Shown here: one piece after another, positions 25,290 to 33,831 of the stretch | Numbering within the stretch: the first letter of the stretch is position 1 | How the letters are laid out: each line of letters starts with the position of its first letter | Assembly (NCBI RefSeq): GCF_900169175.1 | Contig: NZ_FXZM01000007.1 | Span: 62,001-126,000 of the forward strand | Direction: 5' to 3' | DNA: 64,000 bases | From: Brevibacterium jeotgali | GTDB taxonomy: Bacteria; Actinomycetota; Actinomycetes; Actinomycetales; Brevibacteriaceae | Notes under the pieces: generated by a model | Seen by the model: only the letters and a program-made list of their open reading frames with translations | The model's database searches: none | What the model was told of the DNA's origin: nothing | Position numbers and translations under genes: made by a program

Positions 25290-26702
25290 GTGGCAGTAGT
25301 CCGCGCCTCGCACGTTTGGAAGGTCTTCGGGCGGAACGAGAAGGAAGTGGTCAAGCGCATCAAGGCAGGCGCTGACCGCTCCGATCTCACCGACCTGGGC
25401 ACCGCAGCAGTCATCGATGCGAGCTTCGAAGTCAGCAAGGGCGAGATCTTCGTCGTCATGGGACTGTCCGGATCGGGCAAGTCCACTCTGATCCGCATGA
25501 TCAACGGTCTCTGGGCACCGTCCGACGGCACGATCGAGATCGCCGGCAACGACATCGGCACCATGAGCACGACCGAACTCCGCCAGGCCCGCCGCGATCA
25601 CATCTCCATGGTCTTCCAGCACTTCGCTCTCCTCCCCCACCGCACGGTCCGTGAGAACGCGGCCTATGCACTCAACCTCCAGGGCGTCGCGCGCGGTGAA
25701 GCCATCGAGCGCGCCGACACGTGGTTGGACGCCGTCGGTCTGGGCGGATGGGGCGACAAGTACCCGAACCAGCTGTCCGGCGGCATGCAGCAGCGCGTCG
25801 GCCTCGCCCGCGCCCTCGCCGCGGAGACGGACATCCTCCTCATGGATGAGGCGTTCTCCGCACTCGACCCGCTGATCCGCCGTGAGATGCAGGATCAGCT
25901 CGTCGAGCTTCAGGCCTCGCTCGGGAAGACGATCGTCTTCATCACCCACGACCTCAACGAGGCGATGTACCTGGGCGACAGGATCGCGGTCATGCGGGAC
26001 GGCCGAATCGCTCAGATCGGCACCTCGGAGGACATCCTCACCCGTCCCACGGACGACTACGTGGCGAACTTCGTGCAGGACGTCGACCGGACCCGCGTAC
26101 TCACAGCGTCGTCGATCATGCAGGACACGAACGCGGTGGTCCGCCACTCGGCGAGCCCCCGCACCGCCATGCGGCTCTTCGAGCGCGAACGAGTGTCCGG
26201 CCTGTTCGTCATCGACAGCACCCGGCACCTGCTGGGCACGGTGTCCGACAGCAGCGCCGTCCGCGCGGCACGTGAGGACGCGACAGCGCTGAGCGACCAC
26301 CTCGAGACCGAGGGCATCCTGACGGTCGGCCCGGATACTCCGCTGTCCGAGCTGTTCGCCCCCTCGTCGACGGCGCGCGTGCCGTTGGCCGTGGTCGACG
26401 ACGACAATCGACTGCTGGGCGTCATCCCCCGCATCGCGGTGCTCAACTCCATGTCGCAGCTGGGGCCGGCTACGGGAGAGATGCCCCTCGTGACGCCCCT
26501 TCCGGCCACCGTCGAACCCCAGGACGACATCGATCCGTCACTCGACGACTCGGACGCCCCGGAGCCCAAGCCGGGCATCGCGGCCGCAGGCAACGCGGAC
26601 GAGCCGGCTCACGCCGCGTCGTCCACGACCACGTTCCCCGACGGGACGGACGGTCCCGATTCCGGAGGCCCGGCCGACGACACGAAGGGAGCTGACCGAT
26701 GA
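25290..26702 (+). CDS. Glycine betaine/proline ABC transporter ATPase (ProV/OpuAA-like)
   Basis: The 470-residue ATPase has Walker A GLSGSGKST, signature LSGGMQQRVGLARAL, Walker B ILLMDEAFSALDP and H-loop FITHD. Motifs GQKTPL-type partners and the insertion WKVFGRNEKEVVKRIKAG before the core are typical of ProV/GbuA. Two CBS domains follow (about residues 265-395), which in OpuA sense ionic strength. An acidic, Pro-rich tail of about 65 residues at the end is not part of the usual family. The start is a GTG after AGGAAGG; an ATG just upstream is out of frame. It overlaps the permease gene by 4 bases. Confidence 0.9.
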   Translation: MAVVRASHVWKVFGRNEKEVVKRIKAGADRSDLTDLGTAAVIDASFEVSKGEIFVVMGLSGSGKSTLIRMINGLWAPSDGTIEIAGNDIGTMSTTELRQARRDHISMVFQHFALLPHRTVRENAAYALNLQGVARGEAIERADTWLDAVGLGGWGDKYPNQLSGGMQQRVGLARALAAETDILLMDEAFSALDPLIRREMQDQLVELQASLGKTIVFITHDLNEAMYLGDRIAVMRDGRIAQIGTSEDILTRPTDDYVANFVQDVDRTRVLTASSIMQDTNAVVRHSASPRTAMRLFERERVSGLFVIDSTRHLLGTVSDSSAVRAAREDATALSDHLETEGILTVGPDTPLSELFAPSSTARVPLAVVDDDNRLLGVIPRIAVLNSMSQLGPATGEMPLVTPLPATVEPQDDIDPSLDDSDAPEPKPGIAAAGNADEPAHAASSTTTFPDGTDGPDSGGPADDTKGADR

Positions 26703-27625
26703 GTTTCCTCGACTTCCTCTATCCGCGGATCCCGCTGGGCGCCTGGGCGGATGCCTTCATCACCTGGTTCGGTGAGGTGTTCAAGTGGCTGATCGACGGC
26801 TTCACGTGGCTCATGCAGACGTCGTACGAGTACCTCTACCTCGTCCTGTCGTTCCCGCAGGTGCTTGTCGACAACGAGACGATCGCCGAATCCAGTGTCC
26901 TGCGCGCAGTTCTGGTCATCATGATGATGCTGGTCTTCGCGGGGATCGCGTGGGCCGCGTCGAACTGGAAGGTCGCCGTCTTCACGTTCCTGGGCTTCTA
27001 CGCCATCTGGGCGCTGGACCAGTGGGAGAACTCGATGTCCACGCTGGCGCTCGTGATCGTGGCGGTCATCGTCGCACTCGCGCTCGCTCTGCCACTGGGC
27101 GTCCTCGCCTCGAAGTCGCAGGTCGTGTCGACGATCATCAAGCCGATCCTCGACTTCATGCAGTCGATGCCGGCGCTGGCCTACCTCGTTCCGGCGATCG
27201 TCATGTTCAGCGTGGGGATCGTCCCCGGTGCCTTCGCGACGATCATCTTCGCGATGCCCCCGGGCGTCCGGCTGACCGAACTGGCGATCCGCCAGGTCGA
27301 CGGCGAGAAGGTTGAGGCCGGACACGCATTCGGCGCCACCCCGTCGCACATCCTCTTCAAGATCCAGATGCCGCTGGCCATGGCAACGATCATGGCGGGC
27401 ATCAACCAGGTCATCATGCTCGCCCTGTCGATGGTCGTCCTCGCCGGCATGGCCGGCTCCGGCGGCCTCGGCGGCGAAGTGGTCGGCGCGATCAGCCGAC
27501 TCAACGTGGGCATCGGTGTGGAAGCCGGGCTCGCGGTCGTGATCATTGCGGTCTTCCTGGACCGCATGACCGCAGGACTCGGACAGAAGACCCCGCTCGA
27601 GCGCGCCAAGCGCGCATCCGCTTGA
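26699..27625 (+). CDS. Glycine betaine/proline ABC permease (ProW/OpuAB-like)
   Basis: The 308-residue permease has about seven membrane segments and the EAA loop QVDGEKVEAGHAFGATPSHILFKIQMPLA, followed by the conserved LSMVVLAGMAGSGGLGGEV. The N-terminal amphipathic helix and a short cytoplasmic end are as in ProW. It pairs with the ATPase, whose stop it overlaps (ATGA), to import compatible solutes under osmotic stress. Confidence 0.9.
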   Translation: MSFLDFLYPRIPLGAWADAFITWFGEVFKWLIDGFTWLMQTSYEYLYLVLSFPQVLVDNETIAESSVLRAVLVIMMMLVFAGIAWAASNWKVAVFTFLGFYAIWALDQWENSMSTLALVIVAVIVALALALPLGVLASKSQVVSTIIKPILDFMQSMPALAYLVPAIVMFSVGIVPGAFATIIFAMPPGVRLTELAIRQVDGEKVEAGHAFGATPSHILFKIQMPLAMATIMAGINQVIMLALSMVVLAGMAGSGGLGGEVVGAISRLNVGIGVEAGLAVVIIAVFLDRMTAGLGQKTPLERAKRASA

Positions 27626-27662
27626 GCGAGACAGACGACTACTCACGAAAGGGAGTCCAGAT

Positions 27663-28667
27663 ATGAAGACTACGAAGCTCATGCCGCTCACCGGCGCACT
27701 GGCGGCCGGTGTCCTCGCCCTCACCGCATGCGGTGCCACCGACGCTGGAAACGAAGGCGGCGGAGGTGACGAGGGCGGCGACACCGCAGCGAGCGGCGAG
27801 ACCGACTGGTCAGACTGCACGCCGGGCGAGGAGTCCGCAGAGGCGGACGTCGCATCCGACGAGAACAAGGACATCACGATCGGTGCGTTCAACGGCTGGG
27901 ACGAGTCCTTCGCCGCTGCGCACCTCACGAAGCACGTCCTCGAAGAGGACGGCTTCACCGTCGCCGTCGAGGCGTTCGACGCGGGCCCGGCGTTCACCGC
28001 CGTCGCGGAGGGCGACATCGACTTCGTCATGGACGGCTGGCTGCCCGTCACGCACGAGGACTACATCGAACAGTTCGGCGACGACCTCGAGGCTGCCGGC
28101 TGCTGGTACGACAACGCGAAGCTGACCCTCGCCGTGAACGAGGATTCGGAGGCGCAGTCGATCGCAGACCTGCCCGATATGGTCGACGACTTCGGCGGCA
28201 CCATCTACGGCATCGAGGCCGGAGCCGGTCTCACCCGTGTGACCGAGGAAGAGGCCATCCCGACCTACGGCCTCGAGGACTACGAGTTCGCGGTCTCGTC
28301 CACCCCGGCGATGCTCGCGCAGCTCCAGTCGGCCACGGACGCCGGTGACGACGTCCTCGTCACCCTGTGGCGTCCGCACTGGGCCTACGACGCGTTCCCG
28401 GTCCGCGACCTCGAAGATCCGGAAGGCGCGATGGGCGCAGCGGAGGTCATCTACAACTTCGCACGTCCCGGATTCGCCGATGACAACCCGGCGGCGACCC
28501 AGCTGCTGAAGAATCTCGTGATCGACGACGAGAACCTCTCCAGCCTGGAGAACGTCATGTTCTCCGAGGACAACTACGGCGGCGAAGACCTCGACGGCGC
28601 CGTCGACGAGTGGGTCGGCGACAACGGGCAGTTCGTCGAAGACTGGAAGGCCGGCGCGCTGGGCTGA
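27663..28667 (+). CDS. Glycine betaine-binding lipoprotein (ProX/OpuAC-like)
   Basis: The 334-residue protein has a lipoprotein signal with lipobox LTAC (Cys near residue 23), then a Gly/Asp-rich linker and an OpuAC-type binding domain with ITIGAFNGWDESFAAAHL, DGWLPVTHEDY and LVTLWRPHWAYD. The Trp residues in these motifs form the aromatic box that holds the quaternary amine. It delivers betaine or proline betaine to the permease. A GAAAGGGAG site precedes the ATG 37 bases after the permease stop, and a strong hairpin follows the gene. Confidence 0.9.
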   Translation: MKTTKLMPLTGALAAGVLALTACGATDAGNEGGGGDEGGDTAASGETDWSDCTPGEESAEADVASDENKDITIGAFNGWDESFAAAHLTKHVLEEDGFTVAVEAFDAGPAFTAVAEGDIDFVMDGWLPVTHEDYIEQFGDDLEAAGCWYDNAKLTLAVNEDSEAQSIADLPDMVDDFGGTIYGIEAGAGLTRVTEEEAIPTYGLEDYEFAVSSTPAMLAQLQSATDAGDDVLVTLWRPHWAYDAFPVRDLEDPEGAMGAAEVIYNFARPGFADDNPAATQLLKNLVIDDENLSSLENVMFSEDNYGGEDLDGAVDEWVGDNGQFVEDWKAGALG

Positions 28668-28680
28668 TCACCGCTCAGAC

Positions 28681-28710
28681 GCGCAGTGCACAGCCGCGCA
28701 GTGCACAGCG
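28681..28710. repeat. Two 15-base direct repeats
   Basis: GCGCAGTGCACAGCC at 28681-28695 is followed at once by GCGCAGTGCACAGCG at 28696-28710. They lie between the end of the betaine importer and its terminator hairpin. Confidence 0.6.
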
Positions 28711-28734
28711 GCCCGGGTCTCTGACCCGGGCCGC
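28708..28734 (+). terminator. Terminator of the betaine importer operon
   Basis: GCGGCCCGGGTC pairs perfectly with GACCCGGGCCGC around the 3-base loop TCT, 12 pairs in all. It lies 41 bases after the stop and has no T-tract. Confidence 0.75.
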
Positions 28735-28862
28735 TCGTGCGTTCGCGGACGCGTTCACGGACGAGGGACACCGCACACGATCCGTCCCTTCGACACGCGC
28801 AGCTGAGCGTCGTCCGTCACGAGGACCCGACGACATGCAGCTGTGCCGCACGACGATTCGGC

Positions 28863-29456
28863 TCACATCTTGAGCCACACGTCCGCGCCGCTCTTCACGA
28901 CGGCGCCGGCGGCCTCGAGATCCGCGATCCACTCGCCGGGCTCGACGATCCCGTCAGCGACCACCGTGAGTTCGAAGCCGATCGCCAGCGCCGCGGCCGC
29001 CGATTCCAGAACCGCGCCGCGGGCATTGGAGCCGGCGACGATGATCCGATCGACCCCGAGGTCGTCCAAGCCGTCCGCGAGGTCCTCGACCCCTTCGAAC
29101 GCGTCCGGGGCTGCGGAGACGAGGACGAGCTCGTCCTCCGTCGTGCCGAGCACTGAGTCGATCTGCGGCTGGACGTCGACGTCCTCCGCGTCGTCGGGCT
29201 CGCCCGCCTGGCCGTCGTGCTCCTCGGCCACACCTCCCGCATCCGCGCCCCCGTCGGCGCTGCCCGCACTCTCGTCGGAGCCCTCAGCGCCGTCCGCGGA
29301 GCCTTCGCCGGCCGCTCCGTCGTCGACGGCGCGGTCGGCGACGTGGACGATGACTCCGCCGACACCTCGGGCGCGGGCCACCAGATCGACGAGCGGCTGC
29401 GGCAGGGGCGACGGGAGATGTTCGCGGGTCGTGTCGACGAGAAGAAGAGCATCCAT
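28863..29456 (-). CDS. Isochorismatase-like fold protein lacking catalytic residues
   Basis: The 197-residue protein follows the cysteine-hydrolase (isochorismatase) layout: strand and Asp in ALLLVDTTREHL, an inner strand GVIVHVADRA, and DRIIVAGSNARGAVLESAAAALAIGFELTVVADGI near the end. In active members the last motif is N-x-C-V-E-S; here Ala148 replaces the nucleophilic Cys, and the usual Lys in the middle motif is also missing (LVLVSAAPDAFEG). An acidic, disordered insert fills residues 44-95. It is probably a non-catalytic relative with a binding role. It is divergent from the aldolase gene, 83 bases away. Confidence 0.6.
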   Translation of the reverse strand: MDALLLVDTTREHLPSPLPQPLVDLVARARGVGGVIVHVADRAVDDGAAGEGSADGAEGSDESAGSADGGADAGGVAEEHDGQAGEPDDAEDVDVQPQIDSVLGTTEDELVLVSAAPDAFEGVEDLADGLDDLGVDRIIVAGSNARGAVLESAAAALAIGFELTVVADGIVEPGEWIADLEAAGAVVKSGADVWLKM

Positions 29457-29527
29457 GCGTCCAGGATCCCACGCCCGGCACCGGAACCGCGACAGTCTCG
29501 GACGCCGATGGCGGTGGAGGAGTCCGC

Positions 29528-29533
29528 TACTGT
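29528..29533 (+). promoter_or_regulatory. -10 element of a leaderless promoter (aldolase gene)
   Basis: TACTGT ends 6 bases before the ATG at 29540. Confidence 0.5.
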
Positions 29534-29539
29534 GGCGGC

Positions 29540-30355
29540 ATGACGACGACGACGTTCAAGGAGGCCCTGCAGACGGGCGCTCCCCAGGTGGGACTGTTCA
29601 CGCTCGAGTTCGCGACGACGGGGATCGGTGCGCTGGCGGCGCGCAGCGGTGCGGACTGGATCCTCTACGACCTCGAGCACACCGGCTGGTCGCTGGACGA
29701 CGTGAGGACGTCCCTCGCAGTCTCCCGGCGCCTCGACATCGCGTCCTTCGTACGGGTCGCGGGTCACCGCAAGGACCTCGTGACGACTGCACTGGACGCC
29801 GGTGCGGAGGGCATCATGATGCCGTGGGTGCAGACGGCCGCGGAGGCCGCGGAGATGGTCTCCTGGATGAAGTACCCGCCCGTGGGCCGGCGAGGATCCG
29901 CGTTCGGCCTCCCGCACGACCTCTACCAGGGAGGCGATCCTGCGATCAGCCAGGCCGACGCGAACGCGTTCACCGTCTTCCTGCCGCAGATCGAGACCCC
30001 CGAAGCGGTGCAGAACGCCCGTTCCATCGGTGAGGTCGACGGGGTCGACGTCCTCTTCGTCGGTCCCCTGGACCTGTCGACGAACCTGGGCGTCCCGGGT
30101 CGCTGGGACGACCCGGCTTTCCTCGACGCGCTCGATGCGGTCGTCGCAGCGGGCCGGGAGTCCGGTACAGCGACCGGCATCTTCTGCCCCTCGACCGATT
30201 TCGCGCAGATGGCGTGGGACAAGGGCTTCACCGTCCTCTCCGACGGGGCCGACCTCTCAGTCTTCGCCCGCGGGCTCACGCAGGGCCTCTCCGCCATCCG
30301 CTCGCACGCCACGGGCTCACCGGTCGCGGAGGCCGCTCCGCACCAGGGGTACTGA
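29540..30355 (+). CDS. HpaI/HpcH-family aldolase
   Basis: The 271-residue protein is a class II pyruvate aldolase of the HpcH/HpaI family. The diagnostic pieces are the early strand QVGLFTLEF, DWILYDLEHTGWS, the metal ligand Glu in FLPQIETPEAV and the Asp in VDVLFVGPLDLSTNLG. The enzymes cleave 4-hydroxy-2-oxoacids to pyruvate (or oxaloacetate) and an aldehyde, using a divalent metal. No degradative pathway genes lie next to it, so the substrate is unknown. Confidence 0.87.
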   Translation: MTTTTFKEALQTGAPQVGLFTLEFATTGIGALAARSGADWILYDLEHTGWSLDDVRTSLAVSRRLDIASFVRVAGHRKDLVTTALDAGAEGIMMPWVQTAAEAAEMVSWMKYPPVGRRGSAFGLPHDLYQGGDPAISQADANAFTVFLPQIETPEAVQNARSIGEVDGVDVLFVGPLDLSTNLGVPGRWDDPAFLDALDAVVAAGRESGTATGIFCPSTDFAQMAWDKGFTVLSDGADLSVFARGLTQGLSAIRSHATGSPVAEAAPHQGY

Positions 30356-30416
30356 CGAGGGCTCCTCGCAGCTGCACAGCGAGCATGCGGCCTGAGGCAG
30401 GACGCACGAACTCGGA

Positions 30417-31133
30417 TCAGCCGTCGCCTGCATCTGACGACCACTGCGGCGCACCGATCGCAGAGCCCTCGACGGTGAGGTTCGCGATCGATGCGGTCGC
30501 GAGTCCACGGGCCGCTTCGTCGTCGGTGGCGAAGTAGTAGTTGAACTGGATCTGGTACACCTTCCCGGCGATCGGATAGCCGACGACACTGCCGACAGCC
30601 GAGGTCGGGCCATCGAGGGACCACGCCTCTTCCGGTCCCAGCTCCGCTTCGTACGTCCAGAAATACCCTGGGCCCGCCTGTCCGGTGCGTTCTGCACCGA
30701 TCGTGGTCGCAGAATCGCTGAACTGGTAGCTCTGCAGCGACGACACCGATTCCGAAGCCGATTCACTGAACGACTCCGAGCAGAAGACTGAGAGCCGGGG
30801 GCCATCCAGCCCTGAGTCGGCGGGTCGGGCGTTGAAGGACGTGTCCGTCGCGTTGCCGGTCCATCGGCTGGGCACATGGATCGACACGCGCGCCGGGCAG
30901 CGGTCCGTGAAGGTGACATGCTGGAGCGTGTGGTCCACCAGCGCCGGGTCGAGGGTCTCCGTGGGTTCCGGCTCAGGACCCATCGAGGGCTGCGCTCCGA
31001 CGCGCAGCGGGCCGCCGGCCTCGTCCGAGAGGCGCACCCCGACGAGGCCGCAGCCGCTGACGATGAGCATGAGAGCGGCGCTGGCGGCGGCGACGCCCCA
31101 GCGCCGCCACCGCGGGAGCTGATGCCGGGTCAC
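30417..31133 (-). CDS. Lipoprotein downstream of the kinase gene, unknown
   Basis: The 238-residue protein starts with two Arg-rich clusters, a hydrophobic stretch VAAASAALMLIV and lipobox SGCG, so it is a lipoprotein on the outer face of the membrane. The mature part has no motif I know; DRCPARVSIHVPSRWTGN and a Ser-rich middle are its clearest features. Its first codon overlaps the stop of the histidine-kinase gene (ATGA), so it is translated as part of that unit. Since the kinase has almost no extracellular sequence, this protein may be its external sensor or modulator. That is inferred from position only. Confidence 0.7.
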   Translation of the reverse strand: MTRHQLPRWRRWGVAAASAALMLIVSGCGLVGVRLSDEAGGPLRVGAQPSMGPEPEPTETLDPALVDHTLQHVTFTDRCPARVSIHVPSRWTGNATDTSFNARPADSGLDGPRLSVFCSESFSESASESVSSLQSYQFSDSATTIGAERTGQAGPGYFWTYEAELGPEEAWSLDGPTSAVGSVVGYPIAGKVYQIQFNYYFATDDEAARGLATASIANLTVEGSAIGAPQWSSDAGDG

Positions 31134-32608
31134 GGCGTGCGCCCCGCCTCACCGGTGTCGCCCGTGTGAGGACCGTTCTGCTGCGAAGCGCCGTCGGGCC
31201 TCGGTGATGGAGGAGGCCCCGATCCGCCGGGTGGGTACGGTCCGGCACCGGCCCCGTACGGGGCCTGCGGTGCAGGGCCAGATCCGTACGGGGCCTGCGG
31301 TGCAGGGCCGGATCCGTCAGGCACCTGTGCGCCCGGTGCCGCCCCCGGCCCGGGAGCACTGAAGGGCTGCGCCCCCGGATACGGCGTGCCCTGCTGCGGG
31401 CCGCTGGGGGCCCCTCCAGGGGGGTGAGGCGGCTTGAACCGGTGATACGGCCCGGAGTCGAACCCCGGTCCGCCCTGCCCCTGCCGACCGCCGGTCGGAC
31501 CGAAGTTCTCGCCCGTGCTCGTATCGACGAGCTCCCCGTTGACGGATTGGATCCTCCGCTTGGACGTGCGGCGGGGCGTTCCCATGATCCGCTGCTCGTC
31601 GGAGTTCGGCTCGCGGGGCGGCAGGATCTGCCCGGCACCCGGACCTGAGTGGGCCTTCTGATCCTGGAACGGCTGCACGGGGCGCGATCCCGCCGCGGCC
31701 TGCGCGCCATAGCCGTCCAGTTCGCCCGGAGGCGGCGCGTCCCCCAGCACGGGGATGACGAGACGCACAGACGTTCCGATCCCCTCCTGGCTGAACAGCT
31801 CGACCGATCCTCCATGCCGCGCCACGATCGCACGGACCAGCGACAGCCCCATGCCGGAGCCTGCGACTGACCGCACCCGTGACCCGCGGTGCAGCTCGTC
31901 CCAGACGGACTGCTGCTCGTCGACGGGGATCCCGGACCCGGTGTCCGCGACCTCGACGACGACCCAGCGGTGCTTGTCGATGATCTGCTCGTTCGCCCTC
32001 AGCTCCACCGTGTCCGTATCGGACGAGTACTTGATCGCGTTGCCGAGCAGGTTGAGGATCCCGGACAGGAGGAGGTCCTCCTCGCCCAGCACATCGGGGA
32101 GCTTCCACGGTGCGCGCGCCACGGTCGCGACGATCATCCTGTCCTCCGCACCCGGCGCGGTACGGGCGTCCTCGACCGCCTGCTGGATGAGGGCATCCAT
32201 GTCGATCCGGCGGAAGTCGATCGCACGCGATTCGACGTCCGCGAGTCTGCGCAGATCCGCCAGCAGGCGGGCGACGCGCCGTGCCGACGTGTCGATCTGT
32301 CGTGCGGACTGGGAGATGACCGTTCCGTCAGGGGCGTCGTCCTCCGCCGCCGACCGGACGGTGGCCGCAGACGTCCGCAGGGCCGTGAGCGGGTTCTTCA
32401 GTTCGTGATCGAGGCGGATGAGCATGCGATTGCGCCGCTGCAGCGCGTCCGCTTCCGCGGCCGCCCGCGTCTCGTCGACCGCGGCATCGCGGAGGCTGCG
32501 GACCCACCGGATCAGGAACCACACGCCCACCGCTGCCGCGGCCACCACGAGGAGGACCAGGACCAGGACCAGCCAGATGCGGATCTCGAAGACGAGGTAC
32601 GAGTTCAT
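31130..32608 (-). CDS. Sensor histidine kinase with Pro-rich C-terminal tail
   Basis: The 492-residue kinase has a single N-terminal membrane helix (about residues 11-34) and no extracytoplasmic domain. A dimerisation region with RLDHELKNPLTAL (phosphoacceptor His68) is followed by the ATP-binding boxes N (LGNAIKYSS), G1 (VADTGSGIP) and G2 (GSGMGLSLV). Unusually, about 200 further residues follow the kinase core, rich in Gly and Pro, with a tandem GSGPAPQAPY repeat. That tail is probably disordered and may be a docking region. The gene starts 4 bases after the response-regulator stop and belongs to the Mrp operon. Confidence 0.87.
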   Translation of the reverse strand: MNSYLVFEIRIWLVLVLVLLVVAAAAVGVWFLIRWVRSLRDAAVDETRAAAEADALQRRNRMLIRLDHELKNPLTALRTSAATVRSAAEDDAPDGTVISQSARQIDTSARRVARLLADLRRLADVESRAIDFRRIDMDALIQQAVEDARTAPGAEDRMIVATVARAPWKLPDVLGEEDLLLSGILNLLGNAIKYSSDTDTVELRANEQIIDKHRWVVVEVADTGSGIPVDEQQSVWDELHRGSRVRSVAGSGMGLSLVRAIVARHGGSVELFSQEGIGTSVRLVIPVLGDAPPPGELDGYGAQAAAGSRPVQPFQDQKAHSGPGAGQILPPREPNSDEQRIMGTPRRTSKRRIQSVNGELVDTSTGENFGPTGGRQGQGGPGFDSGPYHRFKPPHPPGGAPSGPQQGTPYPGAQPFSAPGPGAAPGAQVPDGSGPAPQAPYGSGPAPQAPYGAGAGPYPPGGSGPPPSPRPDGASQQNGPHTGDTGEAGRTP

Positions 32609-32612
32609 CGCG

Positions 32613-33365
32613 TCACCTCAGGGAGTCGGCGCCGGCCACGGAGGCGACGAATCGATAGCCCCGGCCCTGCACTGTCGCGATCCACCGCGGATCCGCCGCG
32701 TCCTCGCCGAGCACACGCCGCAGCTCTGCGACACGTGAGTCCACCGCGCGCGTCCCCACAGCATCGTCGAAGCCCCACAGGACCTCGAGGAGGCGCGAGC
32801 GCTCCACAAGCTCGTCGGCGTGGACCATCAGGTATTCCAGGAGTGTGAAGCCCTTGGGAGTGACGACCAGCTCGCGGTCGCCCATCCAGGCGCGCCGCCC
32901 CACGCGCTCCAGTGCCAGTCCGAACGTCGAGCGGAGCACCGGTGCGGTCGCAAGGGGCGGACCATCGTTCTTCGTCCGCCTCAGCACAGCCCTGACACGC
33001 GCCACGAGCTCGTGCGGATCGAAGGGCTTGTTGAGGTAGTCGTCCGCGCCCTCTTCGAGCGCCATCGCCCTCTCCACGGCCTCTCCCACCTGGGTGAGCA
33101 GGACGACGGGGACCCAGTTCTCCTCGCGACGCAGAGTGCGGAGGACTTCACGGCCGTCAGCACCCGGCATGAGGACGTCCAGGACGCAGGCGTCCGGCCG
33201 GTGCCTGCGGATCTCGTCCAGTGCGAGTCTGCCGTCGTCGGCGGAGATGACGCGGAATCCGGACCTCTGCATGAAAGGGACCACTGCTCCGAGGACATCC
33301 GGCTCATCGTCCGCGACGAGGACGAGTGGGGCGTCGGACTCAGCGTCCGGTGTCTGGCTCGTCAT
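32613..33365 (-). CDS. OmpR-family response regulator
   Basis: The 250-residue protein has a receiver domain (acidic pair ADDEPD, phosphoacceptor Asp63 in CVLDVLMPG, Thr91 and Lys113 in YLNKPFD) and a winged-helix DNA-binding domain with the closing motif VQGRGYRFV. It would be phosphorylated by the adjacent kinase and bind promoter DNA. I set the start at 33365 (MTSQTPDA), which overlaps the end of mrpG by 26 bases; an upstream start would reach far into mrpG. Its position inside the mrp operon suggests it controls that operon, or ion and envelope genes elsewhere. Confidence 0.87.
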   Translation of the reverse strand: MTSQTPDAESDAPLVLVADDEPDVLGAVVPFMQRSGFRVISADDGRLALDEIRRHRPDACVLDVLMPGADGREVLRTLRREENWVPVVLLTQVGEAVERAMALEEGADDYLNKPFDPHELVARVRAVLRRTKNDGPPLATAPVLRSTFGLALERVGRRAWMGDRELVVTPKGFTLLEYLMVHADELVERSRLLEVLWGFDDAVGTRAVDSRVAELRRVLGEDAADPRWIATVQGRGYRFVASVAGADSLR

Positions 33366-33831
33366 GATCGATGGGGGTCCTGTCTTCTCCACTCGCGGAC
33401 CCGCCGGACTGGTCGGCGGTCTCCTGGTCCTTGTCGCGTGCGGCCTGTGCCGCCTGCTTCCGCTCTGCGGTCTCACGCGCGTGGACGTCACGGGCCTGCG
33501 CGCGGGCCACGGCCTCGTCCAGTTCGTCACGGTACAGCATCGAACGGCGCAGATGCTTCGTCCGGTACCCCGCTCTGCCGATCATATGAGCGGCGACGGG
33601 AACCGTGAAGAGCTGGAACAGCACGATGATGAGCATCGTCGTCACCGGGCCCCACTGCTGGATCTGGAGACCCACCGCGAACATCACCATGACGAGGCCG
33701 AACAGCTGCGGCTTCGACGATGCGTGCATGCGCGACAGAAGATCGGGGAAGCGCACTGCACCGATCGCCGCGGCGAGCGAGAGGAATGCCGCACCCGCGA
33801 TGAAGACCGTGGACACGATGTCGAGGGTCAT
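33340..33831 (-). CDS. mrpG: Mrp antiporter subunit G
   Basis: The 163-residue protein has the three membrane segments of MrpG/MnhG and the motif VRFPDLLSRMHASSKPQLFGL, conserved in the family. The last 60 residues are a charged cytoplasmic tail, longer than usual (family length about 110-125). MrpG is an accessory membrane subunit of the cation/proton antiporter complex. It overlaps mrpF by 4 bases and the response-regulator gene by 26. Confidence 0.9.
   Translation of the reverse strand: MTLDIVSTVFIAGAAFLSLAAAIGAVRFPDLLSRMHASSKPQLFGLVMVMFAVGLQIQQWGPVTTMLIIVLFQLFTVPVAAHMIGRAGYRTKHLRRSMLYRDELDEAVARAQARDVHARETAERKQAAQAARDKDQETADQSGGSASGEDRTPIDHDEPDTGR

Noticed and set aside
25128..26300. Long open frame opposite the betaine ATPase gene
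   Set aside because: The plus strand encodes a complete ATPase with all motifs; long antisense frames are expected at this GC content.
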